NCBI GenBank assembly: GCA_022402565.1
Contig: JAKRSC010000022.1
Location: 62,001-126,000, forward strand
Length of the DNA stretch: 64,000 bases
Reading direction: 5' to 3'
Source of the DNA: Hydrotalea sp.
Lineage (GTDB): Bacteria > Bacteroidota > Bacteroidia > Chitinophagales > Chitinophagaceae
Shown: one piece after another, positions 55,557 to 64,000 of the stretch
Numbering within the stretch: the stretch's first letter is position 1
How the letters are laid out: each line of letters begins with the position of its first letter
Notes under the pieces: model-generated
Told to the model about the DNA's origin: nothing
Databases searched by the model: none
The model's input: only the letters and a program-made list of their open reading frames with translations
Made by a program: the position numbers and the translations under genes

Positions 55557-57749
55557 ATGTCACTCAGATTTGATGCCATTTCCAAACTTTCCAACTCCAG
55601 TGAAGAAGTTCATGTACCTGGAGGTATGAAGATTACTGGATTGTTCGGTGAAAACGTATTTACCCTCGCAACCGCCCGTCAGTTTTTAAGCGATGAAGGT
55701 TATAAAAGCTTAGTTACCAGCGTAAAAGGTGGTAAAAAAATTGATCGTACAGTTGCCAATCAAATTGCAAACGGTATTCGTGCTTGGGCTGAAAGCAAAG
55801 GTGTTTCGCATTATACACACTGGTTTCAACCTCTTACAGGAACTACTGCCGAAAAGCATGACTCATTCTTTACTATCAAAAGCGATGGCACTCCAATTGA
55901 AGAATTTGATGGAGCTGCCTTAATTCAACAAGAACCAGACGCTTCTAGTTTTCCTAGTGGTGGACTTAGAGCAACTTTCGAAGCGCGTGGTTACACGGCT
56001 TGGGATCCTTCCTCTCCTGCATTTATCATGGAAATTGGTGATGGTAAAACACTTTGTATTCCTACTATTTTCGTTTCCTATACAGGAGAATCACTTGATT
56101 ATAAAGCCCCCTTATTAAAAGCTTTAGAAGCAGTGAATAAGGCTGCAATAGATGTATGCCATTATTTTGATCGCAACGTTCAAAAAGTAACTCCTACTTT
56201 AGGTTGGGAGCAAGAATATTTTGTTATTGATGAAGGTTTAGCCAATGCTCGTCCTGATTTAATTCAGTGCGGACGTACGGTTTTTGGTGCTGCACCTGCC
56301 AAAGGGCAACAATTAGAAGACCACTATTTTGGATCTATTCCAGAGCGTGTGTACGCATTTATGCGCGACTTTGAAATGGAGTCTTACCGCTTAGGCATTC
56401 CATTACGTACTCGCCACAATGAGGTTGCGCCAGCTCAGTTTGAGTGTGCACCTATTTTTGAAGAAGCGAATATTGCGGTTGATCATAATACCCTGTTAAT
56501 GGATGTTATGAATCGCGTTGCAAAAAGACACCGTCTTGTAGTTCTGTTACACGAAAAGCCATTTGCAGGCATCAACGGAAGTGGTAAACATAATAACTGG
56601 AGTTTGGCAACAGATACAGGTGTGAACTTATTAGCCCCTGGTAAAACGCCAAAGACCAACCTCATGTTCTTAACCTTCTTTGTGAATGCAATTAAAGCAG
56701 TTCATGATTATGCAGATATTATGCGCGCCTCTATTGCATCGGCACAAAACGATCACCGCTTGGGTGCAAACGAAGCTCCTCCTGCAATTATTTCTGTTTT
56801 CGTTGGACAATACCTAGCTAAGGTTTTACAGGAAGTAAAAAACAGGGTTGGCGATAAATTTGATGAGCAAGATGAAGCAATTTTAAAACTTGATTTACAT
56901 AGAAGTATCCCTGAATTGATGTTGGATAACACCGACAGAAACAGGACTTCTCCATTTGCATTTACTGGAAACAAATTTGAATTCCGCGCTGTTGGTTCTT
57001 CTGCAAACTGTGCAAACGCAATGACTGTTTTAAATACAATTGTGGCTGAAACATTGCGCAACTTTAAACAAGAAGTAGACAGCCATATTGAAAAAGGGGA
57101 GAAGAAAGAAATTGCTATCATGCATGTTATCCAAAAGTATATTGTTGATAGTGAGAAAGTATTATTTGAAGGGGATGGCTATAGCGAAGAATGGCATAAA
57201 GAAGCTGAAAGAAGAGGTTTGCCCAACTTGAAAACTACTCCAGTAGCATTAGATGCGATGGTTACAGAAAAAGCAAAGCGCCTGTTTGAACACAATGGTG
57301 TTTATACGCATTCTGAATTAGAAGCTCGCCACGAAATTGAGCTAGAGAAATATATCAAGAAAGTGCAAATTGAAGCGCGTGTAATGGGCGACCTAGCCAT
57401 CAACCATATCCTTCCCGCTGCTGTAGCTTACCAAACTGAATTGGCTGGTAATATAGAAAGCCTACAGTCAATTGGCTTACCTGAATCTGCTTATAAGAGT
57501 CAGCTTACCATTGTTACAGAAATCAGTCGACATATCTCTGCTATTTACGAACAAGTAGATGCCATGGTAGAAGCTAGAAAGGTAGCTAATAATCTTTCAG
57601 ACACTCGCGCAAAAGCCATTGCTTACTGCGATGAAGTGAAAGGCAAATATTTCGACAGCATTCGTTATCATGTAGATAAGCTAGAGCATTTGGTAGATGA
57701 TGAAATGTGGACATTACCTAAGTACAGGGAAATGCTATTCTTAAGATAG
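55557..57749 (+). CDS. glnN: Type III glutamine synthetase
   Basis: ATP-dependent synthesis of glutamine from glutamate and ammonia. 730 aa, the length of the GSIII (GlnN) class rather than GSI (about 450-470 aa). Catalytic core: TLGWEQEYFVIDEGL, GIPLRTRHNEVAPAQFECAPIFEEAN, LLHEKPFAGINGSGKHNNWSL, and DRNRTSPFAFTGNKFEFRAVGSSANCANAM. GSIII enzymes are typical of Bacteroidota and form dodecamers. It stands alone between a promoter and a strong terminator. Confidence 0.97.
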   Translation: MSLRFDAISKLSNSSEEVHVPGGMKITGLFGENVFTLATARQFLSDEGYKSLVTSVKGGKKIDRTVANQIANGIRAWAESKGVSHYTHWFQPLTGTTAEKHDSFFTIKSDGTPIEEFDGAALIQQEPDASSFPSGGLRATFEARGYTAWDPSSPAFIMEIGDGKTLCIPTIFVSYTGESLDYKAPLLKALEAVNKAAIDVCHYFDRNVQKVTPTLGWEQEYFVIDEGLANARPDLIQCGRTVFGAAPAKGQQLEDHYFGSIPERVYAFMRDFEMESYRLGIPLRTRHNEVAPAQFECAPIFEEANIAVDHNTLLMDVMNRVAKRHRLVVLLHEKPFAGINGSGKHNNWSLATDTGVNLLAPGKTPKTNLMFLTFFVNAIKAVHDYADIMRASIASAQNDHRLGANEAPPAIISVFVGQYLAKVLQEVKNRVGDKFDEQDEAILKLDLHRSIPELMLDNTDRNRTSPFAFTGNKFEFRAVGSSANCANAMTVLNTIVAETLRNFKQEVDSHIEKGEKKEIAIMHVIQKYIVDSEKVLFEGDGYSEEWHKEAERRGLPNLKTTPVALDAMVTEKAKRLFEHNGVYTHSELEARHEIELEKYIKKVQIEARVMGDLAINHILPAAVAYQTELAGNIESLQSIGLPESAYKSQLTIVTEISRHISAIYEQVDAMVEARKVANNLSDTRAKAIAYCDEVKGKYFDSIRYHVDKLEHLVDDEMWTLPKYREMLFLR

Positions 57750-57772
57750 GCAAGCAATCAATATAGATCGTA

Positions 57773-57800
57773 GGGCTGGAATTCTTTCCAGCCCTTTTTT
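57773..57800 (+). terminator. Rho-independent terminator after glutamine synthetase
   Basis: 9-bp perfect stem GGGCTGGAA (57773-57781) and TTCCAGCCC (57786-57794) with a 4-nt loop, then six T. Lies 23 nt after the stop. Confidence 0.92.
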
Positions 57801-57866
57801 GTTTAAACCTTTCAAAGTTTTTAAAGTCTAATACTTACATTAGATTAAACTTTAAACACTTTTAAC

Positions 57867-58253
57867 ATGAAAAAATTATTATTTGCCCTTACTATCATGT
57901 TCGGCTTTGGACTATCATCTTCTTTTGCACAAGGCGGCGGTCAAATGGATCCGGCTCAAATGCTCGAAATGATGAAACAGCGCGTGAAGCCTATTATGAT
58001 GGAAAAAACCAAATTGACAGATGCACAGTGCGACAAAGTGCTTGAAATTCAGTTATGGTCTCAATCGCAAAGAAGAGGCATGCGCGATTTAAGTCCAGAA
58101 GAACGTGCTACTAAAACCAAAGAAATTCAAACAGAGGTTGAGAAAAAGTACAAAGCTATTCCGCTTACTGATGCTGAAATCAAAACAGTGAATGAGTTTT
58201 ACGAAGAAATGAGAAAAGCACAGCAACAAATGCGAGGCGGTGGCGGCAAGTAA
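57867..58253 (+). CDS. Small exported helical protein
   Basis: 128 aa. Signal peptide (MKKLLFALTIMFGFGLSSSFAQ), then a charged, all-helical region with KLTDAQCDKVLEIQ and LSPEERATKTKEIQTEVEKKYKAIPLTDAEIKTV, similar in layout to Spy/CpxP-like periplasmic proteins with LTxxQ-type repeats. Ends in MRGGGGK. Exact family unsure; a periplasmic chaperone or stress role is only a guess. Confidence 0.7.
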   Translation: MKKLLFALTIMFGFGLSSSFAQGGGQMDPAQMLEMMKQRVKPIMMEKTKLTDAQCDKVLEIQLWSQSQRRGMRDLSPEERATKTKEIQTEVEKKYKAIPLTDAEIKTVNEFYEEMRKAQQQMRGGGGK

Positions 58254-58267
58254 TTCTTCAATTGCAT

Positions 58268-58305
58268 AAAAAAAGGCGTTCCAAGAAAAGTGGAGCGCCT
58301 TTTTT
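58268..58305. terminator. Bidirectional terminator between the small exported protein gene and accC
   Basis: A run of A, stem GGCGTTCCA (58275-58283) and TGGAGCGCC (58291-58299) with one wobble, then a run of T. Works for both the plus-strand gene (stop at 58253) and accC on the minus strand (stop at 58322). Confidence 0.88.
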
Positions 58306-58321
58306 ATTAAACGAATTTGTA

Positions 58322-59659
58322 TTAAACCATTTTAAAAGATTCTAGGAACTTGGTTGTAAAATTACCAGCTCTAAAATCTTCATTCTGCATTAATTGTAAA
58401 TGGAATGGAATGGTTGTTTTAACGCCTTCAATCACATATTCGCTCAACGCTCTGTACATAGTATTTATGGCTTCTTCACGTGTTCTAGCTACTGCAATAA
58501 TCTTTGCAATCATACTATCATAGTAAGGAGGAATAACATAGCCTGCATATACATGGGAGTCTACTCGAATACCATGTCCACCTGGTTGGTGCAGTACTGT
58601 AATTTTTCCAGGAGAAGGTCTAAAATCATTATATGGATCTTCGGCATTAATTCTACACTCAATGGCATGCATATCTGGGGTATAATCACGTCCACTAATT
58701 GGTCGGCCAGCTGCAATTAAGATTTGTTCTTTAATCAAATCAAAATTTGTTACTTCTTCAGTTACGCAATGCTCTACCTGAATACGTGTATTCATTTCCA
58801 TGAAGTAGAAATTGCGGTGTTTATCTACCAAGAACTCAATAGTTCCCACGCTTTCATAATTAATAGCAGCAGCAGCTTTTTTAGCAGCTTCTCCCATTTT
58901 TTCACGCAGCTCTGGCGTCATAAAAGGCGATGGAGATTCTTCCACTAACTTTTGATGTCTTCTTTGAATAGAACAATCTCTTTCACTCAAATGGCAAACC
59001 GTTCCAAACTGATCGCCCGCTATCTGAATTTCAATATGGCGAGGTTCTTCCACAAACTTCTCCATATACATACCATCGTTTTTGAAAGCAGCACCCGCTT
59101 CTGCCTTAGCAGAGTTAAATGCTTTTTCTAACTCATCTTCGCCATGTACAACACGCATTCCTTTTCCACCGCCACCTGCTGTTGCTTTCAACATAATTGG
59201 ATAACCAATTTCCTTAGCAACAGATTTGGCTTCGTCTAAATCACGCAACAAACCACCACTTCCAGGTACAACAGGTACACCAGCTTTAATCATGGTTTCC
59301 TTCGCAGTGATTTTATCACCCATAGAGTTAATCATATGGGGGGTAGGCCCAATGAACTTAATACCAGAGTCAGCACAGATTTGTGAAAAAGAAGCATTCT
59401 CTGCTAAAAAGCCGTAACCAGGGTGAATAGCATCTGCATTGGTGATTTCTGCTGCAGCAATAATACGAGGTATGTTTAAGTAGCTGTCTGCGCCTTGGGG
59501 CTTTCCAATACATACAGCCTCATCGGCAAATTTTACGTGCAGGGAATCTTTATCGGCTGTAGAATATACAGCAACAGTTTTAATACCCATTTCACGACAG
59601 GTTCGGATAACACGGAGTGCAATCTCTCCCCTATTAGCAATCAATATTTTTTTGAACAT
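58322..59659 (-). CDS. accC: Acetyl-CoA carboxylase, biotin carboxylase subunit
   Basis: ATP-dependent carboxylation of biotin on AccB, the first step of fatty-acid synthesis. 445 aa. ATP-grasp features: [74 protein letters not shown] and the [10 protein letters not shown] block. Complete, normal length. It lies 68 nt downstream of accB in the same direction. Confidence 0.96.
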   Translation of the reverse strand: MFKKILIANRGEIALRVIRTCREMGIKTVAVYSTADKDSLHVKFADEAVCIGKPQGADSYLNIPRIIAAAEITNADAIHPGYGFLAENASFSQICADSGIKFIGPTPHMINSMGDKITAKETMIKAGVPVVPGSGGLLRDLDEAKSVAKEIGYPIMLKATAGGGGKGMRVVHGEDELEKAFNSAKAEAGAAFKNDGMYMEKFVEEPRHIEIQIAGDQFGTVCHLSERDCSIQRRHQKLVEESPSPFMTPELREKMGEAAKKAAAAINYESVGTIEFLVDKHRNFYFMEMNTRIQVEHCVTEEVTNFDLIKEQILIAAGRPISGRDYTPDMHAIECRINAEDPYNDFRPSPGKITVLHQPGGHGIRVDSHVYAGYVIPPYYDSMIAKIIAVARTREEAINTMYRALSEYVIEGVKTTIPFHLQLMQNEDFRAGNFTTKFLESFKMV

Positions 59660-59727
59660 GCTGAATAGTTGAATAATCGAAAAAAAATTGTGACATAATT
59701 TAAAATCATATCACAACTATCATTTTG

Positions 59728-60210
59728 TTATGCAGGCTCTACTAAGAAAAGCGGCTGGTCGTATTCTACGGGACTTGCATCTTCTACCAATACCTTCACA
59801 ATTGTTCCTTTCACTTCGCTTTCAATTTCATTGAAAAGTTTCATGGCTTCAATAACACACACCACTTTACCAGGAGCTACATCAGAGCCCACTTCAACAA
59901 AAGATGGTTTATCTGGAGATGGCTTTCTATAGAAGGTACCAATCATGGGACTTTTTATAGTTACCAAATTATCTGCTTTAGGTTCAGCAGCAGGTGCGGG
60001 TGTAGAAGGTGCAGAAGAGGCTTGCGCAGCAGCTGGAGCAGGGGCTGCCACATTGTATACTTGAGGAGCAGGTGCAGAAGCAGCTACCTGAACCACTTTT
60101 TCTTCTTTTTGCTTGATGGTTACTTTCCCGTCCTGATCCTCAATAGTAATTTCACCAATGTTACTTTTGTTGATGATTTTGATCAGTTCGTGAATTTGCT
60201 TGATATCCAT
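59728..60210 (-). CDS. accB: Acetyl-CoA carboxylase, biotin carboxyl carrier protein
   Basis: 160 aa. N-terminal helix MDIKQIHELIKIINKSNI, an Ala/Pro-rich flexible linker (about 43-80), and the C-terminal biotinyl domain with biotinylation lysine K124 in VIEAMKLFNEIESE. Accepts carboxyl groups from AccC. Preceded by efp in the same direction; the 189-bp gap contains an efp terminator. Confidence 0.96.
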   Translation of the reverse strand: MDIKQIHELIKIINKSNIGEITIEDQDGKVTIKQKEEKVVQVAASAPAPQVYNVAAPAPAAAQASSAPSTPAPAAEPKADNLVTIKSPMIGTFYRKPSPDKPSFVEVGSDVAPGKVVCVIEAMKLFNEIESEVKGTIVKVLVEDASPVEYDQPLFLVEPA

Positions 60211-60349
60211 TTTTAGGCAAGTTTAGGGGTAAAAAAGGTTGTTTTTTAGCAAATGAAGGAGCAAAATAGCCTTTTTTTCACAAAAATGGCTTTTTTTATC
60301 TCAATCAAAAGCAGTAAATATTTTTCATAATTGGGGAATCCAATTTAGC

Positions 60350-60382
60350 AAAAAGAAGGGCTGCCGATAAGACAACCCCTTT
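60350..60382 (-). terminator. Rho-independent terminator after efp
   Basis: On the minus strand AAGGGGTTGTC pairs with GGCAGCCCTT (one bulged G, two wobbles, 5-nt loop), followed by CTTTTTG. Lies 17 nt past the efp stop. Confidence 0.6.
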
Positions 60383-60399
60383 AGAAATAAATTGGGTAA

Positions 60400-60966
60400 T
60401 TAATCCTTTACACGTTCAACGTATTCACCAGTTTTAGTGTTCACGCGAATTACTTCACCATCTTCAACGAATAAAGGCACTTGAACAATAGCACCTGTTT
60501 CAACAGTTGCAGGCTTAGTGGCTCTTGTAGCAGTATCTCCTCTAAGTCCAGGCTCACAATAAGTAATTTTCACAACTATCTTTTCTGGCAGTTCTGCCCC
60601 TATTGGTTGGTCAGTTTCAGTATTAATCATTACAAAAACCTCGCTTCCATCTTTCAAAAACTGAGGCGCATCAATCATTTCTTCACCAACAGCAATTTGC
60701 TCAAAAGTTTCATTGTTCATGAGGTTATAACCGGTATCATCTTTGTATAAAAACTGAAAAGTTTTCTTTTCTACACGAACTGGAAAGATATTTTCGCCTG
60801 AGTTCCAAGTCTTTTCAATAGTACGGTTATTATCAACTCCCTTCAATTTAGCCCATACTTTAGCAGCAGCTCTGGCAGTTTTGTTTTCACCAAATTCCAC
60901 CACTGAATATAAGCTACCGTCTAGCTTGAGCACCATTCCTCTGCTGATATCAGATGTTGTTGCCAT
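60400..60966 (-). CDS. efp: Elongation factor P
   Basis: Relieves ribosome stalling at polyproline stretches. 188 aa, all three beta-barrel domains present (GMVLKLDGSLYSVVEF, NNETFEQIAVGEEMI, EPGLRGDTATRATKPATVETGAIVQVPLFVEDGEVIRVNTKTGEYVERV). The modifiable loop reads GENKTARAAAKVWAKLKG: it lacks the usual PGKG and places Arg32 at the tip, resembling the EarP (rhamnosylated Arg) class more than the lysine class. No modification enzyme gene is adjacent. Followed by accB-accC, an arrangement common in Bacteroidota. Confidence 0.95.
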   Translation of the reverse strand: MATTSDISRGMVLKLDGSLYSVVEFGENKTARAAAKVWAKLKGVDNNRTIEKTWNSGENIFPVRVEKKTFQFLYKDDTGYNLMNNETFEQIAVGEEMIDAPQFLKDGSEVFVMINTETDQPIGAELPEKIVVKITYCEPGLRGDTATRATKPATVETGAIVQVPLFVEDGEVIRVNTKTGEYVERVKD

Positions 60967-60986
60967 GTTTTCTAAGTTTTAGGCGG

Positions 60987-61017
60987 CAAAATTAGGTGAT
61001 TGAAGTAGAAAAGCCAA
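60987..61017 (-). promoter_or_regulatory. Promoter of efp
   Basis: On the minus strand TTG (complement 61015-61017), 20-nt spacer, TAATTTTG (complement 60987-60994), then CCGCC. Lies 20 nt upstream of the efp ATG. Confidence 0.7.
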
Positions 61018-61118
61018 AGAGAGTGTTTTATTAAGAATCTGTCAAAAACCTACATGATTTTAACAAGATAGATGAAGATTATTTTAAAAATCATCCTTCT
61101 CACTAAGCTGCTAACCCC

Positions 61119-61126
61119 TATTTTTG
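61119..61126 (+). promoter_or_regulatory. -7 element of sucD
   Basis: TATTTTTG followed by CGC, 31 nt before the ATG. The upstream position has TTCT rather than TTG, so the -33 element is weak. Confidence 0.5.
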
Positions 61127-61157
61127 CGCAACTTTTATACATTTAAGCATAACGATT

Positions 61158-62030
61158 ATGAGTGTTCTTGTCAACAAAAACTCCCGCATCCTAGTTCAGG
61201 GCTTCACCGGAACAGAAGGTACTTTCCATGCTTCTCAAATGATTGAGTATGGCACACAAGTGGTTGGTGGTGTAACACCAGGAAAAGGTGGGACTTCACA
61301 TTTAGACCGCCCTGTTTTCAATACAGTTGCAGATGCAGTGAAGCAAACTGGAGCCGATGTAAGCATCATTTTCGTTCCCCCTGCTTTTGCTGCTGATGCA
61401 ATTATGGAAGCTGCTGACGCTGGTATTGGATTAGTGGTTTGTATTACCGAAGGCATACCGGTTCAGGATATGGTTAAAGTAAAAAACTATTTACAAGGAA
61501 GTTCAACTCGTTTAATTGGTCCTAACTGTCCAGGTGTGATTACCGCTGGTGAAGCTAAAGTTGGTATTATGCCAGGTTTTATCTTCAAGCCAGGAAGAAT
61601 TGGTATTGTTTCTAAATCAGGGACATTAACATACGAAGCTGCTGATCAAGCTGTAAAAGCTGGATTAGGAATTTCTACTGCTATTGGTATTGGCGGTGAT
61701 CCAATTATTGGAACACCAACTGTAGAAGCAGTTCAATTATTGATGAATGACCCTGAAACTGACGGGATAATCATGATTGGAGAAATTGGTGGTAGCATGG
61801 AAGCTGATGCTGCTCGTTGGATTAAAGAAAATAAAACAAAGCCAGTAGTTGGTTTCATTGCTGGACAAACTGCTCCTCCAGGAAGAAGAATGGGACATGC
61901 CGGTGCTATCATTGGTGGTGCTGATGATACTGCCGCTGCTAAAATGAAAATCATGGCAGAATGCGGTATTGATGTTGTTGCTAGTCCTGCGGATATTGGC
62001 GTTACTATGGCAGCAGCACTAAAGAAATAA
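61158..62030 (+). CDS. sucD: Succinate-CoA ligase, alpha subunit
   Basis: TCA-cycle step interconverting succinyl-CoA and succinate with substrate-level phosphorylation. 290 aa. CoA-binding N-terminus [58 protein letters not shown], and the active-site phosphohistidine in [13 protein letters not shown]. Complete; sucC is not in the window. Followed by a good terminator. Confidence 0.97.
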   Translation: MSVLVNKNSRILVQGFTGTEGTFHASQMIEYGTQVVGGVTPGKGGTSHLDRPVFNTVADAVKQTGADVSIIFVPPAFAADAIMEAADAGIGLVVCITEGIPVQDMVKVKNYLQGSSTRLIGPNCPGVITAGEAKVGIMPGFIFKPGRIGIVSKSGTLTYEAADQAVKAGLGISTAIGIGGDPIIGTPTVEAVQLLMNDPETDGIIMIGEIGGSMEADAARWIKENKTKPVVGFIAGQTAPPGRRMGHAGAIIGGADDTAAAKMKIMAECGIDVVASPADIGVTMAAALKK

Positions 62031-62050
62031 ATGAATATCATTTTAATATA

Positions 62051-62074
62051 AAAAAGCCGCATCAGCGGTTTTTT
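62051..62074 (+). terminator. Rho-independent terminator after sucD
   Basis: AAAAAGCCGC (62051-62060), ATCA loop, GCGGTTTTTT (62065-62074) with one G-T wobble, in a T run. Lies 20 nt after the stop. Confidence 0.88.
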
Positions 62075-62308
62075 TTATGCATTTTAGAGAGCTTTTTAAA
62101 TGAATTCATTTTATAATAATGAAATAAATCTAACTGATAATTAGTCAGATTTGAATAGATTTGTCTTATGCCCTTCCACAGAAATTTTATGTACTGGATT
62201 GACAAGAGAAGATGGAAGTACATCTTTTTATTAACTAGCTTAGAAGCTAGTGTCTGCATTTTTGCTTAGCCGATCTCTTTATCATTATTCAACTTAAAAT
62301 ATTTATTC

Positions 62309-63466
62309 ATGCCTCATTATGTTCAATTGGGATCTATCCCCCATAAAAGACATACCCAATTCAGAAAACCCGACGGTGGTTTATACTCTGAACAATTGTT
62401 TTCAACAGAAGGATTCAGCAACGATTATTCTTTACTCTATCATATTCATCCGCCTACACAAATCATACACACCGATGAACCAATAAATGTGTCGCCTAAA
62501 GTAAGTGAAGAAAAAATGCTGAAGCATAGAAGCTTTGAAGGCTTTCATATTCAACCAGAAGCAGATTATTTAAAAAGTAGAAAAGCGGTATTAGTTAACA
62601 ATGATTGTCATATTAGTCTTGCAGCACCTGAGCAAAGTATGACAGAATACTTTTTTAAAAATGCTGATGCTGATGAGGTAATTTTTGTGCATGAAGGCTC
62701 AGGCAATTTACTTACTCAATACGGAGAAATTAAATTTGGTTATGGCGACTACCTCGTTATACCTCGTGGAAGCATATATCAAATTCAATTTGACTCAAAT
62801 AACAATAGACTCTTTATAGTCGAAAGTTTTAGTCCAATAAGATATCCAAAAAGATACCTCAGTAAGTATGGACAACTCATGGAGCATGCTCCTTTTTGTG
62901 AAAGAGATATTAGAGCACCTCAAAATCTACAGACATTAGATATTAAAGGTGATTTCTTAATCCGCACAAAAAAGAAAGGAATGGAATATGGCATTCATTA
63001 TTTACACCACCCTTTTGATGTGGTTGGTTGGGATGGATGTTGTTACCCATATGCCTTTAGTATCCACGACTTTGAACCTATTACGGGACGAGTACATCAG
63101 CCACCTCCTGTTCACCAAACTTTTGAAGCACACAACTTTGTTATTTGTAGCTTTTGCCCACGCCTCTATGACTATCATCCGCAGGCCATTCCAGCTCCTT
63201 ATAATCACAGCAATATTGATAGCGATGAAGTACTTTACTATGTTGATGGTGATTTTATGAGTCGCAAAAATGTAACAAGGGGTATGATTACATTACACCC
63301 GGCAGGTATACCACACGGACCGCACCCAGGCGCTGTTGAAAAGAGTATAGGAAAAAAAGAAACAGGTGAATTAGCAGTTATGGTAGATACATTCCATCCA
63401 CTACAGTTAACCGACTATGCCCTGCAAATTGAAAACAAAAATTATGTAATGAGCTGGGCCGAATAA
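62309..63466 (+). CDS. hmgA: Homogentisate 1,2-dioxygenase
   Basis: Non-heme iron dioxygenase opening the ring of homogentisate in tyrosine breakdown. 385 aa, the length usual for the bacterial short form. Evidence: MPHYVQLGSIPHKRHTQFRK N-terminus, VHEGSGNLLTQYGEIKFGYGDYLVIPRGSIYQI cupin segment, GWDGCCYPYAFSIHDFEPITGR, and ITLHPAGIPHGPHPGAVE with iron-ligand His/Glu residues. Other tyrosine-degradation genes are not seen in this window. Confidence 0.92.
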   Translation: MPHYVQLGSIPHKRHTQFRKPDGGLYSEQLFSTEGFSNDYSLLYHIHPPTQIIHTDEPINVSPKVSEEKMLKHRSFEGFHIQPEADYLKSRKAVLVNNDCHISLAAPEQSMTEYFFKNADADEVIFVHEGSGNLLTQYGEIKFGYGDYLVIPRGSIYQIQFDSNNNRLFIVESFSPIRYPKRYLSKYGQLMEHAPFCERDIRAPQNLQTLDIKGDFLIRTKKKGMEYGIHYLHHPFDVVGWDGCCYPYAFSIHDFEPITGRVHQPPPVHQTFEAHNFVICSFCPRLYDYHPQAIPAPYNHSNIDSDEVLYYVDGDFMSRKNVTRGMITLHPAGIPHGPHPGAVEKSIGKKETGELAVMVDTFHPLQLTDYALQIENKNYVMSWAE

Positions 63467-63537
63467 ATACAAAATCAGCAGAAAAATTGGTTAGTTCTTG
63501 AAAAAGAAATAACTTATGCACCTAAACTAAATGCCAT

Positions 63538-63942
63538 ATGATCAAATTCAATGAAATTAAAGTAGGCGATTACATGATGGCTGAGTATGAAGGTAAAATG
63601 TGGGAAGGAGAAGTAACGCGCCTCAATGGAGATGAAAAACAAGTTTGTTTGCAAACCGATGTGCAAGAGTTTTGGTTTGAAACAGACCAATTACATCCCA
63701 TTCCTCTAACGGAGGAACAGTTATTAAAGCTACACTTTATAAAGCTTGAAAACGAAGATGGATCTGCTAAGTACAGCAAGGGCTCATTCCGTATTCATGC
63801 CAATAAAAGTGGCGATTTAAGCTCATTGGATATGTGGTATAGAGAGGATAGAAGACACCACCCCGACGTACATTTTGTACACCAACTCCAGAATCATTAC
63901 TTATCAATGACTAAAGTACATTTAACTAGGGACCCACTTTAA
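63538..63942 (+). CDS. Conserved hypothetical protein
   Basis: 134 aa, soluble, no signal peptide. N-terminal segment FNEIKVGDYMMAEYEGKMWEGEVTRLNGDEKQVCLQT looks like a small SH3-like barrel. The C-terminal part (DMWYREDRRHHPDVHFVHQLQNHYLSMT) is rich in His and aromatics. No family name recognised. It follows hmgA on the same strand (72-nt gap) and is followed by a terminator. Confidence 0.7.
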   Translation: MIKFNEIKVGDYMMAEYEGKMWEGEVTRLNGDEKQVCLQTDVQEFWFETDQLHPIPLTEEQLLKLHFIKLENEDGSAKYSKGSFRIHANKSGDLSSLDMWYREDRRHHPDVHFVHQLQNHYLSMTKVHLTRDPL

Positions 63943-63956
63943 CCAATTTTTTAATG

Positions 63957-63993
63957 AGAAGCCCTGCTGAATTTAGTAGGGCTTCTTTATTTT
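63957..63993 (+). terminator. Rho-independent terminator at the end of the window
   Basis: AGAAGCCCTGCT (63957-63968) and AGTAGGGCTTCT (63975-63986) with one G-T wobble and a 6-nt loop, then TTATTTTT. Lies 15 nt after the last gene; may also serve a gene beyond the window on the other strand. Confidence 0.85.
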
Positions 63994-64000
63994 TAAGCAT

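Overview
The window looks like a chromosomal segment of a Bacteroidota bacterium, most likely a member of the Chitinophagaceae or a near relative. The evidence is a TonB-dependent receptor with a carboxypeptidase-like N-terminal domain, GLPGLI-family proteins, a protein with a type IX secretion (T9SS) sorting domain, a type III glutamine synthetase, DUF5362 and LruC-type proteins, AT-rich DNA, and promoters of the Bacteroidota type (TTG about 20 nt upstream of TAnnTTTG). No rRNA, tRNA or CRISPR array was seen.

Layout. Positions 1-9.7 kb are accessory: the N-terminal part of a TonB-dependent receptor (minus strand, cut by the window edge), a very large single-chain type IIG restriction-modification protein, a few small secreted, cupin and methyltransferase genes, a lipoprotein, and a DUF2975/small-HTH pair. 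Positions 9.8-12 kb hold a SulP anion transporter next to a lipoprotein beta-carbonic anhydrase, probably a bicarbonate uptake pair. A secreted caspase-like protein, two DUF5362 membrane proteins, and a minus-strand run (hydrolase, MBL/beta-CASP ribonuclease, DUF4442, MlaE permease, malic enzyme) follow to 20.9 kb. Positions 21.1-26.0 kb form an AT-rich cassette: orphan response regulator, small four-cysteine secreted peptide, GLPGLI protein and large outer-membrane protein. From 26.1 kb onward the content is mostly housekeeping: amidohydrolase, SPOR protein, deoC, secA, atpG, scpB, rpsL-rpsG, ilvE, rdgB, thioesterase, comA-aroE, TPR protein, yidC, pyrG, proC, purL-rfaD, glutamine synthetase, efp-accB-accC, sucD and hmgA.

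The most unusual object is inside the restriction-modification gene. About 550 bp have been inserted in frame between two conserved blocks of the methyltransferase region. The insert encodes a complete DUF559 (Vsr-like) endonuclease domain. It is bounded by inverted, double-hairpin, CCTCC/GGAGG-rich ends and carries three 45-bp tandem repeats on one side. It has no intein features, so it looks like a mobile nuclease element that survives as a translated protein insert. Secondary points of interest are an EF-P whose loop resembles the arginine (EarP) type, the exported carbonic anhydrase beside SulP, a phosphosulfolactate synthase beside aroE, and a recurrent -7 promoter element followed by a G/C-rich discriminator.

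Genes are tightly packed. Two tandem pairs overlap as TAATG (comA-aroE, purL-rfaD), one as ATGA (SPOR gene-amidohydrolase), and three convergent pairs share a TTAA tetranucleotide as both stop codons.
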